From: an uncultured Pelagibacteraceae bacterium
GTDB lineage: Bacteria; Pseudomonadota; Alphaproteobacteria; Pelagibacterales; Pelagibacteraceae
DNA: 64,000 nucleotides
Direction of reading: 5' to 3'
NCBI GenBank assembly: GCA_902515355.1
Contig: CABXUA010000003.1
Coordinates: forward strand, 24,937 to 88,936
In this document: piece after piece, positions 54,261 to 64,000 of the stretch
How the letters are laid out: every line of letters starts with the position of its first letter
Numbering within the stretch: the stretch's first letter is position 1
Translations under genes and position numbers: made by a program
Notes under the pieces: generated by a model
The model's input: only the letters and a program-made list of their open reading frames with translations
The model's database searches: none
Told to the model about the DNA's origin: nothing

Positions 54261-55208
54261 TTATATTTGATTTAAAATTCTCTTAGCAATCAATGTTTTT
54301 TTTACCCAATTTTTTGGAATTGAATTGACTCCTTTTAAAGCTGAAAAATAAGCTCCAATAAAATTTACCCTTGAGCAGTTACAGCCACCAGCTTTAATTG
54401 TTTTCAAAATTGCGCTTTTATAATTTGTAGAGTTTATAATAGAATGAATAGAGCTCTCAAAAGTTCCAGGATAACTACAAGCCATTCCAAGTTTTTTTAC
54501 TGCGAAAGGATGAGATTTTTTTTTAATTTTTTTTACCTTTTTAATACCCGTAATAACACTCTTAAAATAAGCATTGTTCTTATATTTTAAAATAAATTCT
54601 TTTATAGGATCTTTGGAGCCTTTTAGAGCCAAGTCTATTAAATGAAATTTTACTAAAGCATATTTTAAACTTAACTTTGAAACAGTGACTATTGAAATAA
54701 TTTTTTTTAAATTTTTAAAATTATAACCGTATAAAAAGTAGGGTAGAGCAGCACAAAAACCATCAGACTCGTTTACTTTTTTTCCTCCCGTTAATTTTTT
54801 TTCTTTTTTTATATTTTTAACTGTTTCAATTATATTTTGATGTATCCATGGACCTTTGATTATTCCTCGCCAGTCTTTTACTTTTTTATATTTTTTCCTC
54901 AAATTATAATTTTTCCAATAAATACTTCCTGGGCCGAAATTATTTAATATATTTTTCTTAAACCTTTTTTCAATATTTTCATGTCCCTCAATCAGTGTTT
55001 TAAGCATGACTTGACCAATATCATTGTAACCAGAAACTTTCCCAGTTTTAATACTATAAAAAGGGCTTTTATTTTTTTTTAAAAAAGTAAAATCTTTTTT
55101 CCCCTTTATAAAAGCAAGTAATTTTTTTTGATTGTATACCCAGTGTAAAGGTCTCGCTGCAGCATCAGCTACTGTTGAACCCAAAAATACATGAAGATTA
55201 TTTTTCAC
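54261..55208 (-). CDS. ADP-ribosylglycohydrolase/J1-crystallin-like family protein, atypical active site
   Basis: GSTVADAAARPLHWVYN N-terminus and AGGCNCSRVNFIGAYFSALKGVNSIPKNW C-terminal motif. Confidence 0.75.
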   Translation of the reverse strand: MKNNLHVFLGSTVADAAARPLHWVYNQKKLLAFIKGKKDFTFLKKNKSPFYSIKTGKVSGYNDIGQVMLKTLIEGHENIEKRFKKNILNNFGPGSIYWKNYNLRKKYKKVKDWRGIIKGPWIHQNIIETVKNIKKEKKLTGGKKVNESDGFCAALPYFLYGYNFKNLKKIISIVTVSKLSLKYALVKFHLIDLALKGSKDPIKEFILKYKNNAYFKSVITGIKKVKKIKKKSHPFAVKKLGMACSYPGTFESSIHSIINSTNYKSAILKTIKAGGCNCSRVNFIGAYFSALKGVNSIPKNWVKKTLIAKRILNQI

Positions 55209-55210
55209 TA

Positions 55211-56158
55211 CTATTTACTTGAAAGATGCTTTTCAGCCTCAAGTGCAGCCATACAACCCATTCCAGCAGCTGTTACAGCTTGTCTGAAAATTTTATCTTT
55301 GACATCTCCAGCAGCAAATACTCCTGGCACATTAGTAATTGTTGAGTCTGGATTAGTGATTATATAACCTTCTTTATCCATTTTAATCTGGCCTTTAAAA
55401 ATAGAAGTTGCAGGATCATGTCCTATTGCAATAAACAGACCATCAACTTTTAATTCTGAAATTTTATTGTTTTTAACATTTTTAATTTTTACACCAGTTA
55501 CTGCTTTAGGATCTTTAGTTCCTACAATATCTTCTACAACAGTATCCCAAATTATTTCAATTTTTTTGTTCGCTTTTAATTTAGTCTGCAACATTTTTTC
55601 TGCTCTTAATTCATCTCTTCTATGTATAAGTTTTACTTTAGATGCAAATTTTGTAAGAAACATTGCTTCTTCTACAGCAGCATTACCTCCACCTACAACA
55701 GCTACTTCTTTTTTTTTGAAAAAAAAACCATCACAAGTAGCGCAAGCTGAAACCCCAAAACCTCTAAAATCTTTTTCAGATTTTAGATTTAGCCATCTGG
55801 CTTGAGCACCAGTTGAGATTATAAAACTATCAGCCGTATAAATTTGACCACTGTCACCAATCGCTGTGAAAGGTTTTTTTGACAGATCGACTTTACTGAT
55901 GTGATCTTGAATCATTTCAGTCCCAACTGCTTTAGCCTGGCCTTTCATCTCCTCCATTAGCCAAGGCCCTTGAATTACTTTTGAATATCCTGGATAGTTT
56001 TCAACATCAGTTGTAGTAGTTAATTGTCCGCCTGGTTCAGAACCATGCACTAAAATTGGCTTTAACATTGCTCTTGCTGCGTAAATAGCAGCGGTATAGC
56101 CTGCAGGACCTGATCCAAGTATTAACACTTTTGTATGTTTAGTTGATTTATTATTCAT
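55211..56158 (-). CDS. trxB: Thioredoxin-disulfide reductase
   Basis: ILGSGPAGYTAAIYAARA, ACATCDGFFFKKKEVAVVGGGNAAVEEA, FAAGDVKDKIFRQAVTAAGMG. Confidence 0.97.
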   Translation of the reverse strand: MNNKSTKHTKVLILGSGPAGYTAAIYAARAMLKPILVHGSEPGGQLTTTTDVENYPGYSKVIQGPWLMEEMKGQAKAVGTEMIQDHISKVDLSKKPFTAIGDSGQIYTADSFIISTGAQARWLNLKSEKDFRGFGVSACATCDGFFFKKKEVAVVGGGNAAVEEAMFLTKFASKVKLIHRRDELRAEKMLQTKLKANKKIEIIWDTVVEDIVGTKDPKAVTGVKIKNVKNNKISELKVDGLFIAIGHDPATSIFKGQIKMDKEGYIITNPDSTITNVPGVFAAGDVKDKIFRQAVTAAGMGCMAALEAEKHLSSK

Positions 56159-56182
56159 CTTATAAAAGATATATAGTAATAA

Positions 56183-57142
56183 ATGTTAAAATTAAAAGCA
56201 CTTCTTTTGACCCAAGGCATGCATGGTATGATAAGTCAAGTTGAAGGCTTAGCTAAGGCTCTAAGTTTAAATTTTACACACCATACGGTAAAAATAAAAG
56301 GCTTATGGAATTATATTCCACCAAAATTAACTCCCATTTCAGAGAACTTATTAACAGAACAACTTATTTTTGATTCAAAGATAATAATATCTTGCGGTAG
56401 AAAAAGCGTTATTCCTTCAATAGCTTTAAAAAAAAGATATAAAAATCAGGTTTTTAACATACACATTCAAGATCCTAAAGTTTCTAATAAACACTTCGAT
56501 TTAATTATTTGCCCAGAACATGATAATTTAAACGGTACAAATATATTAAAAACAAAAGGATCTATACATTATTTAAAATTAGAGGAAATTAAAAAAAATA
56601 CCAACTATCTTAAAATTGACAAAGAAAACAAAAAAATAGTGTCATTTATTTTAGGAGGACCAAATAAATATTATAGTTTTTCCGAAAGTCAAATAAATAA
56701 AATTTTTAATCAAGTTAAAACTTTATTTCCACCTGATAAGTATAAATTAATTGTCATTCCTTCTTATAGAACACCAGAGGAAATAATTAAAAAAGCATAT
56801 AATACCTTTACGCACAATCACTTAGTTGTCAAAACAATTGATAAAAAAGCATATCTATCAGCCCTGAGTCTAGCTGATATTATTTTGGTTACATGTGACT
56901 CAACTTCAATGATTTCAGAAGCAGCAATTACTTGTAAGCCTATTTATATTGTAAATATGCAAACCAAAAGAGATAACTATAGATTTAAAAATTTTTACTC
57001 TTTGTTTAGAAAAATGAAAATTATTAAAGATCTTGATGAGTTTAAAGGTGGTATTGACTTATGGACTTATAAACAGTTAGATGAGACAAAAAGAATAGCA
57101 CCAATAATTAGAGACAAAATGAAACAAAATGGAATTATTTAA
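56183..57142 (+). CDS. ELM1/GtrOC1-like (DUF1022) family protein
   Basis: LTQGMHGMISQVEGLAKAL, IISCGRKSVIPSIALKKRYKNQVFNIHIQDPKV, ILVTCDSTSMISEAAITCKPIYI. Confidence 0.75.
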   Translation: MLKLKALLLTQGMHGMISQVEGLAKALSLNFTHHTVKIKGLWNYIPPKLTPISENLLTEQLIFDSKIIISCGRKSVIPSIALKKRYKNQVFNIHIQDPKVSNKHFDLIICPEHDNLNGTNILKTKGSIHYLKLEEIKKNTNYLKIDKENKKIVSFILGGPNKYYSFSESQINKIFNQVKTLFPPDKYKLIVIPSYRTPEEIIKKAYNTFTHNHLVVKTIDKKAYLSALSLADIILVTCDSTSMISEAAITCKPIYIVNMQTKRDNYRFKNFYSLFRKMKIIKDLDEFKGGIDLWTYKQLDETKRIAPIIRDKMKQNGII

Positions 57143-57794
57143 ATCACTTACCGGTAAAACAAAATTATATGAGTCTCCATTCAAGCATTATGAATTGAAT
57201 GAGCCTTTAAATACTGAAGCTATTAAAGAAATTTGTGAAGCAGATATACCTGATCCTAGGAAAGAAAATTTAAATTACGATGGAACTCGAGCATTAGATG
57301 GGGGCGAAGGAACTTTTAGAGCTGGCATAAAAGATGGTGGCAAGGCAAAAAAATTAAGATGTTATGTAACTAAAGAAAATTCAAAAAAATTTCCCCATCT
57401 AACAAACTTCATTGAAGAGCTTAGATCAGCAGAAGTATATAAAAAAATAGGATCTTTAATTGGTCGAGATTTAAGCAATTCTTTTGTGAGATTAGAAGTA
57501 ATTTGTGATAGAGAGGGTTTTTGGCTCAAACCACACTGTGATATTAAAGAAAAATTAATGTCATCAATAGTATTTGTTAATCCTCATGGAGAGTCAGAAA
57601 ATTTGGGTACAGATTTTTACGATGTAAAATTAAATAAAGTTAAAACGGTACCTTACAAACATAATTACGGATATTTCTTTACAAGTGGACCAAATACCTG
57701 GCACGGGATGGAAAAAAAAGAAATCAAAAAAGAGAGAAGATGTATTCAGATAAACTATGTAACCTTCGAGACTGATTGGAAAGTAAAAAGCTAA
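57129..57794 (+). CDS. Putative 2-oxoglutarate/Fe(II)-dependent oxygenase-fold protein
   Basis: HxD motif [11 protein letters not shown], distal TWHGME...RRCIQINYV; 14-nt overlap with upstream gene. Confidence 0.65.
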   Translation: MELFKSLTGKTKLYESPFKHYELNEPLNTEAIKEICEADIPDPRKENLNYDGTRALDGGEGTFRAGIKDGGKAKKLRCYVTKENSKKFPHLTNFIEELRSAEVYKKIGSLIGRDLSNSFVRLEVICDREGFWLKPHCDIKEKLMSSIVFVNPHGESENLGTDFYDVKLNKVKTVPYKHNYGYFFTSGPNTWHGMEKKEIKKERRCIQINYVTFETDWKVKS

Positions 57795-60700
57795 ATATCT
57801 TGCAAAGAAGTAACGCTAATATCACCTAATTTCAGAGATTTTATTCCTTCTAAACAAACCTTAGCGGTAGACATATTAGTACAATATGGAACTTTATTAG
57901 TTAAAGTAGCTCTTCTCAGGGCTATTGCATCGCTTAATTGAGTTTCACTATTTCCTCCTCCAGTATTGATAACTAGAGCAATTTTTTTAGAATTAAGCAC
58001 GTCAACAATATTCGGAGAACCCTGATTTACTTTATTTATTTTTTTACATTTAATACCATGCTGGCTTATATAATCAGCCGTACCACCAGTTCCACAAAGT
58101 TTAAAATTTAATTTAACTAATTGTTTTGCTAATTGTACCCCTTCTTCTTTATGACTATTTTTTAAAGAGATAAATGCCAAGCCTTCTTTAGGAAGAGAAT
58201 TCGAAGCCGCAATTTGACTTTTAGCAAATGCCATTCCAAAATTTTTATCAAAACCCATAACTTCACCAGTAGATTTCATTTCTGGCCCTAATAATAGATC
58301 GCTATTTGGAAATTTATTAAATGGAAACACAGCTTCTTTCACTGCAAACATGTTTTTAGTCTTATTTTTTAAATCAAATTTAGACAATTTTTCTCCAGCC
58401 ATTACTCTCGAAGCTATTTTAGCAAATGGTAAATTTTTTGCCTTTGAGACAAATGGAACCGTTCTACTTGCTCTAGGATTAACCTCTATTACATAAATTT
58501 CATCTTTTTTTATAGCATATTGTACATTCATAAAACCTTTGACCTTAAGTGCTAAAGCTAATTTTTTTGTTTGATTTTCAATTTCTTTTATTAAAAAAGA
58601 TTTAATTGATACAGGAGGCAAACTACAGGCTGAATCACCCGAGTGAATACCAGCTTCTTCTATATGTTGCATAATACCTGCTACAAAAACATTTTTACCA
58701 TCTGATATTGCATCCACATCTACTTCCATTGCATTATCAATAAATTTATCAATTAAGATGGGATTTTTTTCAGCTACTTTAAACGCTGCCTTTACAAAGT
58801 CTTTAAGTTGTCTTTTTTCGTGGACTATTTCCATAGCTCTTCCACCTAATACATAAGATGGTCTTACCATTAAAGGCAAACCAATTTTATCCGCAATTTT
58901 TAATGCCTGATTAAAAGTTCTTGCAATACCACTTTCAGCTTGTTTCAAATTTAATCTATTTAATAGACCTCTAAATCTGTCCCTATCTTCAGCAAGGTCA
59001 ATAGAAGCATACTGAGTTCCTAAAATTGGAAGTTTATTTTCATGTAAAAATTTTGCAAGTTTAATTGGAGTTTGTCCACCAAATTGTGTAATTACACCTT
59101 TTAAATTACCTTTAGATTTTTCTCTCTTTATAATATTGAAAACATATTCGTCAATTAAAGGTTCAAAATACAATCTATCACTAGTGTCATAATCTGTTGA
59201 AACGGTTTCTGGATTACAATTAATCATTATTGTTTCATATTTAGCCTCTTTAAGAGCAAAACTTGCCTGACAACAACAGTAATCAAATTCTATCCCTTGG
59301 CCAATTCTATTAGGACCCCCTCCAAGTATAATTATTTTTTTTCTGTTAGATGGATCAGCCTCACATTCTGAGTTCAAAGAAAAATTTCTTTGATATGTCG
59401 AGTACATATAAGGCGTAAAAGATTTAAATTCTGCAGCACAAGTGTCAACTTTTTTATAAACGGGCAAAACTTTTAAAGCTTCTCTCTTCCTTCTAATTAT
59501 TGCTTCAGAAACATTTGTGAGCTCTGATAACTTTTTATCTGAAAATCCTATTGATTTAATATAATTAAATTCATTAAAAGTTTTTGGAAGACCTCTTTTT
59601 TTAATTTTGATCTCATTATCTATAATTTCTTTAATTTGATTTAAAAACCAAGGATCAATTTTCGAGAGCTTATGTATTTTAAATAGATTAATTTTTTTTC
59701 TAATAGCTTCTCCTACAAGCAGAATTTTGTTAGGTATATTTTCTTTTAGTTTTTTCTCAATTTGTTTTACACTTAAATTAAATATTTGATCCAAACCTGA
59801 GAAACCTGTTTCCAGAGAAACCAAAGCTTTTTGTAAAGACTCTTTAAAGTTTCTTCCTATGGCCATTGCCTCACCAACAGATTTCATTGAAGTTCCTAAA
59901 ACTTCCGCCGATGTTGAGAATTTTTCAAAGGTAAATCTTGGAATTTTAGTAACAACGTAATCTATAGTTGGTTCAAAAGAAGCTGGTGTTACTTTTGTAA
60001 TTTCGTTTTTTAATTCATCCAAGGTGTATCCAACTGCTAACTTTGCTGCTACCTTTGCTATTGGAAAACCAGTAGCCTTCGAGGCTAAAGCTGAAGATCT
60101 TGAAACCCTTGGGTTCATTTCAATAATAACCATTCTTCCGTTTTTTGGATTAATGGCAAATTGAACATTGGAGCCACCAGTTTCTACTCCAATTTTTCTT
60201 AAGCAAGCTATAGAAGCGTTTCTCATTACTTGATATTCTTTATCAGTCAAAGTAAGTGCTGGAGCTATTGTAACGGAGTCCCCTGTATGAATTCCCATTG
60301 GATCTAAATTTTCTATTGAACAAATTATTATGCAATTATCTTTTTTGTCTCTGACAACCTCCATTTCAAATTCCTTCCAACCTTCTAAACATTCTTCTAC
60401 CAAAACCTGATTAACAGGTGACTCATGAAGACCGTTTTTTACTATTTTGAAAAATTCTTTCTTATTTTTTGCAATTCCACCTCCAAGACCGCCTAAGGTA
60501 AAAGCTGGCCTTATTATTGCAGGCAATCCTATTTGTCTTATAACTTTTTTAGATTGATTAAAATTATTTACAATTTTTGATTTTGGTAAATCTAAGCCAA
60601 TTTCAATCATATTCTTTCTAAATTTTTTTCTATCTTCTGCATTAGAAATAGCTTTAGAGTTGGCTCCTATAAGTTCAATTTTATATTTTTTAAGAACACC

Positions 60701-61015
60701 TTTTCTCTCAGCCTCCATAGAAAGATTCAAAGCTGTTTGACCACCCATAGTTGGAAGGATTGCGTCAGGCTTTTCTTTAATTAAAATTTTCTCTAATACT
60801 TCTAAAGTAATTGGTTCAATATAAGTTTTATCAGCAACATCTGGGTCAGTCATAATTGTTGCTGGATTAGAATTTATTAAAATTACTTTATAACCTTCAT
60901 CTTTTAAAGCCTTACACGCTTGAGTACCTGAATAGTCAAATTCACATGCTTGACCAATAATAATTGGGCCAGCTCCAACAACTAAAATTTTTTTAATATC
61001 TTTTCTTTTTGGCAT
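57791..61015 (-). CDS. carB: Carbamoyl-phosphate synthase large subunit
   Basis: [30 protein letters not shown], duplicated ATP-grasp halves, MGS-like C-terminus. Confidence 0.98.
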   Translation of the reverse strand: MPKRKDIKKILVVGAGPIIIGQACEFDYSGTQACKALKDEGYKVILINSNPATIMTDPDVADKTYIEPITLEVLEKILIKEKPDAILPTMGGQTALNLSMEAERKGVLKKYKIELIGANSKAISNAEDRKKFRKNMIEIGLDLPKSKIVNNFNQSKKVIRQIGLPAIIRPAFTLGGLGGGIAKNKKEFFKIVKNGLHESPVNQVLVEECLEGWKEFEMEVVRDKKDNCIIICSIENLDPMGIHTGDSVTIAPALTLTDKEYQVMRNASIACLRKIGVETGGSNVQFAINPKNGRMVIIEMNPRVSRSSALASKATGFPIAKVAAKLAVGYTLDELKNEITKVTPASFEPTIDYVVTKIPRFTFEKFSTSAEVLGTSMKSVGEAMAIGRNFKESLQKALVSLETGFSGLDQIFNLSVKQIEKKLKENIPNKILLVGEAIRKKINLFKIHKLSKIDPWFLNQIKEIIDNEIKIKKRGLPKTFNEFNYIKSIGFSDKKLSELTNVSEAIIRRKREALKVLPVYKKVDTCAAEFKSFTPYMYSTYQRNFSLNSECEADPSNRKKIIILGGGPNRIGQGIEFDYCCCQASFALKEAKYETIMINCNPETVSTDYDTSDRLYFEPLIDEYVFNIIKREKSKGNLKGVITQFGGQTPIKLAKFLHENKLPILGTQYASIDLAEDRDRFRGLLNRLNLKQAESGIARTFNQALKIADKIGLPLMVRPSYVLGGRAMEIVHEKRQLKDFVKAAFKVAEKNPILIDKFIDNAMEVDVDAISDGKNVFVAGIMQHIEEAGIHSGDSACSLPPVSIKSFLIKEIENQTKKLALALKVKGFMNVQYAIKKDEIYVIEVNPRASRTVPFVSKAKNLPFAKIASRVMAGEKLSKFDLKNKTKNMFAVKEAVFPFNKFPNSDLLLGPEMKSTGEVMGFDKNFGMAFAKSQIAASNSLPKEGLAFISLKNSHKEEGVQLAKQLVKLNFKLCGTGGTADYISQHGIKCKKINKVNQGSPNIVDVLNSKKIALVINTGGGNSETQLSDAIALRRATLTNKVPYCTNMSTAKVCLEGIKSLKLGDISVTSLQDI

Positions 61016-62195
61016 TTTTTTTCATACTATTTATAAATTCTTCAAATAAATAAACACTGTCTTGAGGTCCTGGGTTTGACTCAGGATGATATTGAACAGA
61101 AAAAACTGGTTTAGATTTTAGTTTAATTCCTTCTATACTATTATCAAAAAGAGATTGATGTGTAACTTGTATATTTTTCGGTAGATTTTTTTTGACTATC
61201 TCAAATCCATGATTTTGACTGGTGATTTCTACATTTCCCTTTATTAAATTTTTAACTGGGTGATTGGCGCCTCTATGACCTAAATTCATTTTTTTTGTTT
61301 TTGCTCCTAAGGCTAACCCAAGTAATTGATGTCCTAAACAAATACCAAAAACAGGCAAATTATTTCTTATAAGCTCCTTTATAATTGGAATAGCATACTT
61401 TCCTGTTGCGGCAGGATCACCAGGACCATTCGATAAAAAAATTCCATTAGATTTTAATTTTAAAATATCATTAGCACTTGTTTTGCAAGAAACTATTGTA
61501 ACCTTACAATTAAAATCTGAAAAATATCTCAAAATATTTTTTTTAATACCATAATCTATGGCTACAACATGCAACGATTTTTTTTTATTTCTTGTAAAAC
61601 CCTCTCCTTTTTTCCAAGTTTTGAAACCTTGCCAAATATAATTTCTCTTAGTTGTAACTTGTTTTGCTAAATCTAAATTTTTTAAACCACTCCACTTTTG
61701 AGTAGTTTTAAGCAGTTTTTTTATATTAAATTTACCGTTGCCCATAAAAGATATAGTTCCCTTTGGTGCCCCTTTATCTCTTATGAAGTTTGTTAAGTTT
61801 CTTGTATCAATACCTGTTATCCCAACTATTTTATTATTTTTTAACCATTGATCTAAGTGTTTTAGTGATCTGTAATTAGATGGATCTGTGATTTCTGTAT
61901 TAATTATTACTCCTTTGGTCCAAATTTTATCAGATTCATGATCTTCTTTATTAGACCCTACGTTCCCTACATGCGGAAAGGTAAAATTTATTATCTGCTC
62001 AGCATATGATGGGTCAGAAATTATTTCTTGATATCCAGTGATTGAGGTATTGAAACAAACTTCTCCAGTAGCAGTACCCTTGTATCCTAAACCAGCACCC
62101 TTAAAAAACTTTCCATTTTGGAGAATTAAAATAGCATTAGAATTGATCTTTTTAAGATTTTTAATAGAGTTTATATTTTTACTATTCTGCTTCAA
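60993..62195 (-). CDS. carA: Carbamoyl-phosphate synthase small subunit (start uncertain)
   Basis: [56 protein letters not shown]; the ORF-track N-terminus to 62486 is antisense to yqeY and not CarA-like; nearby TTG codons at 62195 or 62201 are candidate starts. Confidence 0.9.
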   Translation of the reverse strand: MKQNSKNINSIKNLKKINSNAILILQNGKFFKGAGLGYKGTATGEVCFNTSITGYQEIISDPSYAEQIINFTFPHVGNVGSNKEDHESDKIWTKGVIINTEITDPSNYRSLKHLDQWLKNNKIVGITGIDTRNLTNFIRDKGAPKGTISFMGNGKFNIKKLLKTTQKWSGLKNLDLAKQVTTKRNYIWQGFKTWKKGEGFTRNKKKSLHVVAIDYGIKKNILRYFSDFNCKVTIVSCKTSANDILKLKSNGIFLSNGPGDPAATGKYAIPIIKELIRNNLPVFGICLGHQLLGLALGAKTKKMNLGHRGANHPVKNLIKGNVEITSQNHGFEIVKKNLPKNIQVTHQSLFDNSIEGIKLKSKPVFSVQYHPESNPGPQDSVYLFEEFINSMKKNAKKKRY

Positions 62196-62331
62196 ATACA
62201 ACTCATAAGTTAAACTAAAAAACTTATAAACATAATTTTGCGAAACATATGAAATAGAAATATAATCGTCAAGAAAGTTCTTTTTATTTTCGACAAGAAT
62301 TGTGATTAAAGTATCTTCATTAGAATTAGAT

Positions 62332-62784
62332 ATGTCTTTACAAAAAAAAATAGAAGATAAGCTAAGCGAGGCTTTAAAAAAGAAAGACAAAAATGTATTT
62401 TCCACACTAAGATTGGTAATTTCAGCGATTAAAGATACGGCTATAGCTAACAGGACCAAGGGAAAGGAAATGAGCGATAGCGACATTACGCATATCCTAA
62501 AAAAAATGGTAAAACAAAGAAACGATTCATGTGAAGCTTATAAAAAAGCTGGTCGTAAAGATTTACTCGAAGTAGAGAATAAAGAAATCGAAGTCATTAA
62601 AGCTTTTCTTCCAAAGCAACTTAGTGAAGAAGAAACAAAGAAAATTTGCGAAGATACTATAAAAAAACTAGGAGCAAGCTCTATAAAAGATATGGGGAAA
62701 GTGATGGGAGAACTAAAATCAAATTTTGGAGATGTTTTGGATTTTTCAAAAGTTAGCTCAGTGATTAAAGGAATATTAAAATGA
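62332..62784 (+). CDS. GatB/YqeY domain protein
   Basis: KIEDKLSEALKKKDKNVFSTLRLVISAIKDTAIANR, EIEVIKAFLPKQLSEEE, MGKVMGELK; ATG 62332 preferred over 62302. Confidence 0.93.
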   Translation: MSLQKKIEDKLSEALKKKDKNVFSTLRLVISAIKDTAIANRTKGKEMSDSDITHILKKMVKQRNDSCEAYKKAGRKDLLEVENKEIEVIKAFLPKQLSEEETKKICEDTIKKLGASSIKDMGKVMGELKSNFGDVLDFSKVSSVIKGILK

Positions 62785-64000
62785 TGAAATATCCAAAAGA
62801 CTACCTAGACGAAATTAGACTTAGAGTTAAAGTTTCACAAGTTGTAGGCAAGTCCGTTCAATTAAAAAAAAGAGGCAAAGAATTTATAGGTCTTTCACCA
62901 TTTAAAAATGAAAAATCACCTTCATTTACAGTCAGTGATGAAAAAGGTTTTTACCATTGTTTTAGTTCTGGAGAACATGGGAATATTTTTGATTTTTTAA
63001 TGAAGACTAAGTCGGTTGGTTTTGGAGAAGCTGTTAGAATTTTAGCATTAGAAGCAGGAATGCAACCATATAAGTTTTCAAATTTTGACGAAAAAAAAGA
63101 AAAAAGATTTAATAATTATAAAGATATATTTAAAAATTATTCTGAGCTTGCAAGCACTGACTTATTTAAAAAAGAAAATATTGATGCCCTGAGATATCTA
63201 GAAACCAGAGGATTGAATAAAAAATTAATTCAAGACTTTAAGCTAGGCTTTGTTCCTTGGAAAAGTAATTTTTATGAAACATTAAAAAAAAAATTTAACG
63301 AAGAAGAAATAAAGTTAACAGGTTTATTTTATTGTAATGAAAAAACTGGAAAGTTTATAGATCGATTTAATTCAAGAATAATTTTTCCAATAAACAATCT
63401 AAAAAAAGAAACAATAGCTTTCGGAGGCAGAATAATTAGAGAAAACAAAAGAATTGCAAAATATATTAATTCACCAGAAACTGAATTTTATAAAAAAGGT
63501 AGAATAATATTTAATTTAGATAATGCGCTATCTGAGAGAAATAAAACCAATGAGGTAGTAATAGTAGAAGGTTATATGGATGTACTTAGCTTACAATCTG
63601 CTGGAATTAAAAATGTAGTGTCTAACTCAGGGATTGCTATTACAGAGAGTCAGATTGAATTAATCTGGAAATTTTTTTCCAACCCAATAGTTTGTTTAGA
63701 CGGTGATGAAAGTGGACAAAGTGCTACATTAAGAGTCGCTGAAAGATTAATACCTCTAATAAATGAAAATAACAAAATTTATTTCTCCGTTTTGCCACCA
63801 GGGAATGATCCAGATGACTTTATTAGAAAAAAAGGAAAAGAAGAATTTAAAAATCTTTTAAAATCCAAAGAAATAATACAAACTTTTATTTGGAAAAGAT
63901 ATTTAAAAGATATTGATCAAAGCAATCCCTTTTCTATATCCAAATTTGAAAAAAAATTAAAAAACCTATGTTTTACTATTAAAGACGAGACTTTGAGAAA
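62781..64000 (+). CDS. dnaG: DNA primase (truncated at right edge; absent from ORF track)
   Basis: Own translation from ATG 62781: MMKYPKDYLDEIRLRVKVSQVVGKSVQLKKRGKEFIGLSPFKNEKSPSFTVSDEKGFYHCFSSGEHGNIFDFLMKTKSVGFGEAVRILALEAG; later EGYMDV and DGDESGQSA TOPRIM motifs. Confidence 0.95.
   Translation, partial: MMKYPKDYLDEIRLRVKVSQVVGKSVQLKKRGKEFIGLSPFKNEKSPSFTVSDEKGFYHCFSSGEHGNIFDFLMKTKSVGFGEAVRILALEAGMQPYKFSNFDEKKEKRFNNYKDIFKNYSELASTDLFKKENIDALRYLETRGLNKKLIQDFKLGFVPWKSNFYETLKKKFNEEEIKLTGLFYCNEKTGKFIDRFNSRIIFPINNLKKETIAFGGRIIRENKRIAKYINSPETEFYKKGRIIFNLDNALSERNKTNEVVIVEGYMDVLSLQSAGIKNVVSNSGIAITESQIELIWKFFSNPIVCLDGDESGQSATLRVAERLIPLINENNKIYFSVLPPGNDPDDFIRKKGKEEFKNLLKSKEIIQTFIWKRYLKDIDQSNPFSISKFEKKLKNLCFTIKDETLR

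Noticed and set aside
55467-55805. 112-aa plus-strand ORF inside trxB
   Set aside because: Fully antisense to well-conserved TrxB
62196-62486. Hydrophobic N-terminal extension of carA (MSLSLISFPLVLLAIAVS…)
   Set aside because: Antisense to the yqeY coding start; not CarA-like, so treated as an artefact rather than a membrane-anchored CarA

Overview
This is a low-GC, densely packed bacterial chromosome segment. Gene content and protein flavour fit a streamlined alphaproteobacterium of the SAR11/Pelagibacterales type; this assignment is inferred from gene order and families, with no search run. Almost all of it is core metabolism: gltB (3' part), galE, thrS-infC-rpmI-rplT-pheS-pheT-lepA, class I lysyl-tRNA synthetase, pyrD, rpmB, cobS/cobT with a J-protein, aroK/aroB, def/fmt/truA/ispE, cca, greA, hemF, petABC, ychF/pth/rplY/prs, lgt, a MarR/response regulator/histidine kinase cluster, ilvE, pgsA, uvrC, folB, uvrB, trxB, carA/carB, yqeY and the start of dnaG. 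There are two tRNA genes, Ser-GGA and Gln-TTG. I found no CRISPR array, transposon, prophage or rRNA. No obvious multi-gene novel system is present. The best leads are smaller: (i) the cca gene starting 5 nt after an encoded tRNA-Gln CCA end, (ii) a run of inverted repeats in the intergenic region after tRNA-Ser, (iii) an ADP-ribosylglycohydrolase-like protein with Cys at canonical Asp metal-ligand positions, (iv) a DnaG primase lacking most zinc ligands, (v) a CobS/CobT/J-protein module with no visible cobalamin context, and (vi) systematic 3' overlap of convergent genes. dnaG runs off the right edge and is missing from the ORF track. Several ORF-track starts (cca, greA, carA, uvrC, yqeY, petC) are over-extended.
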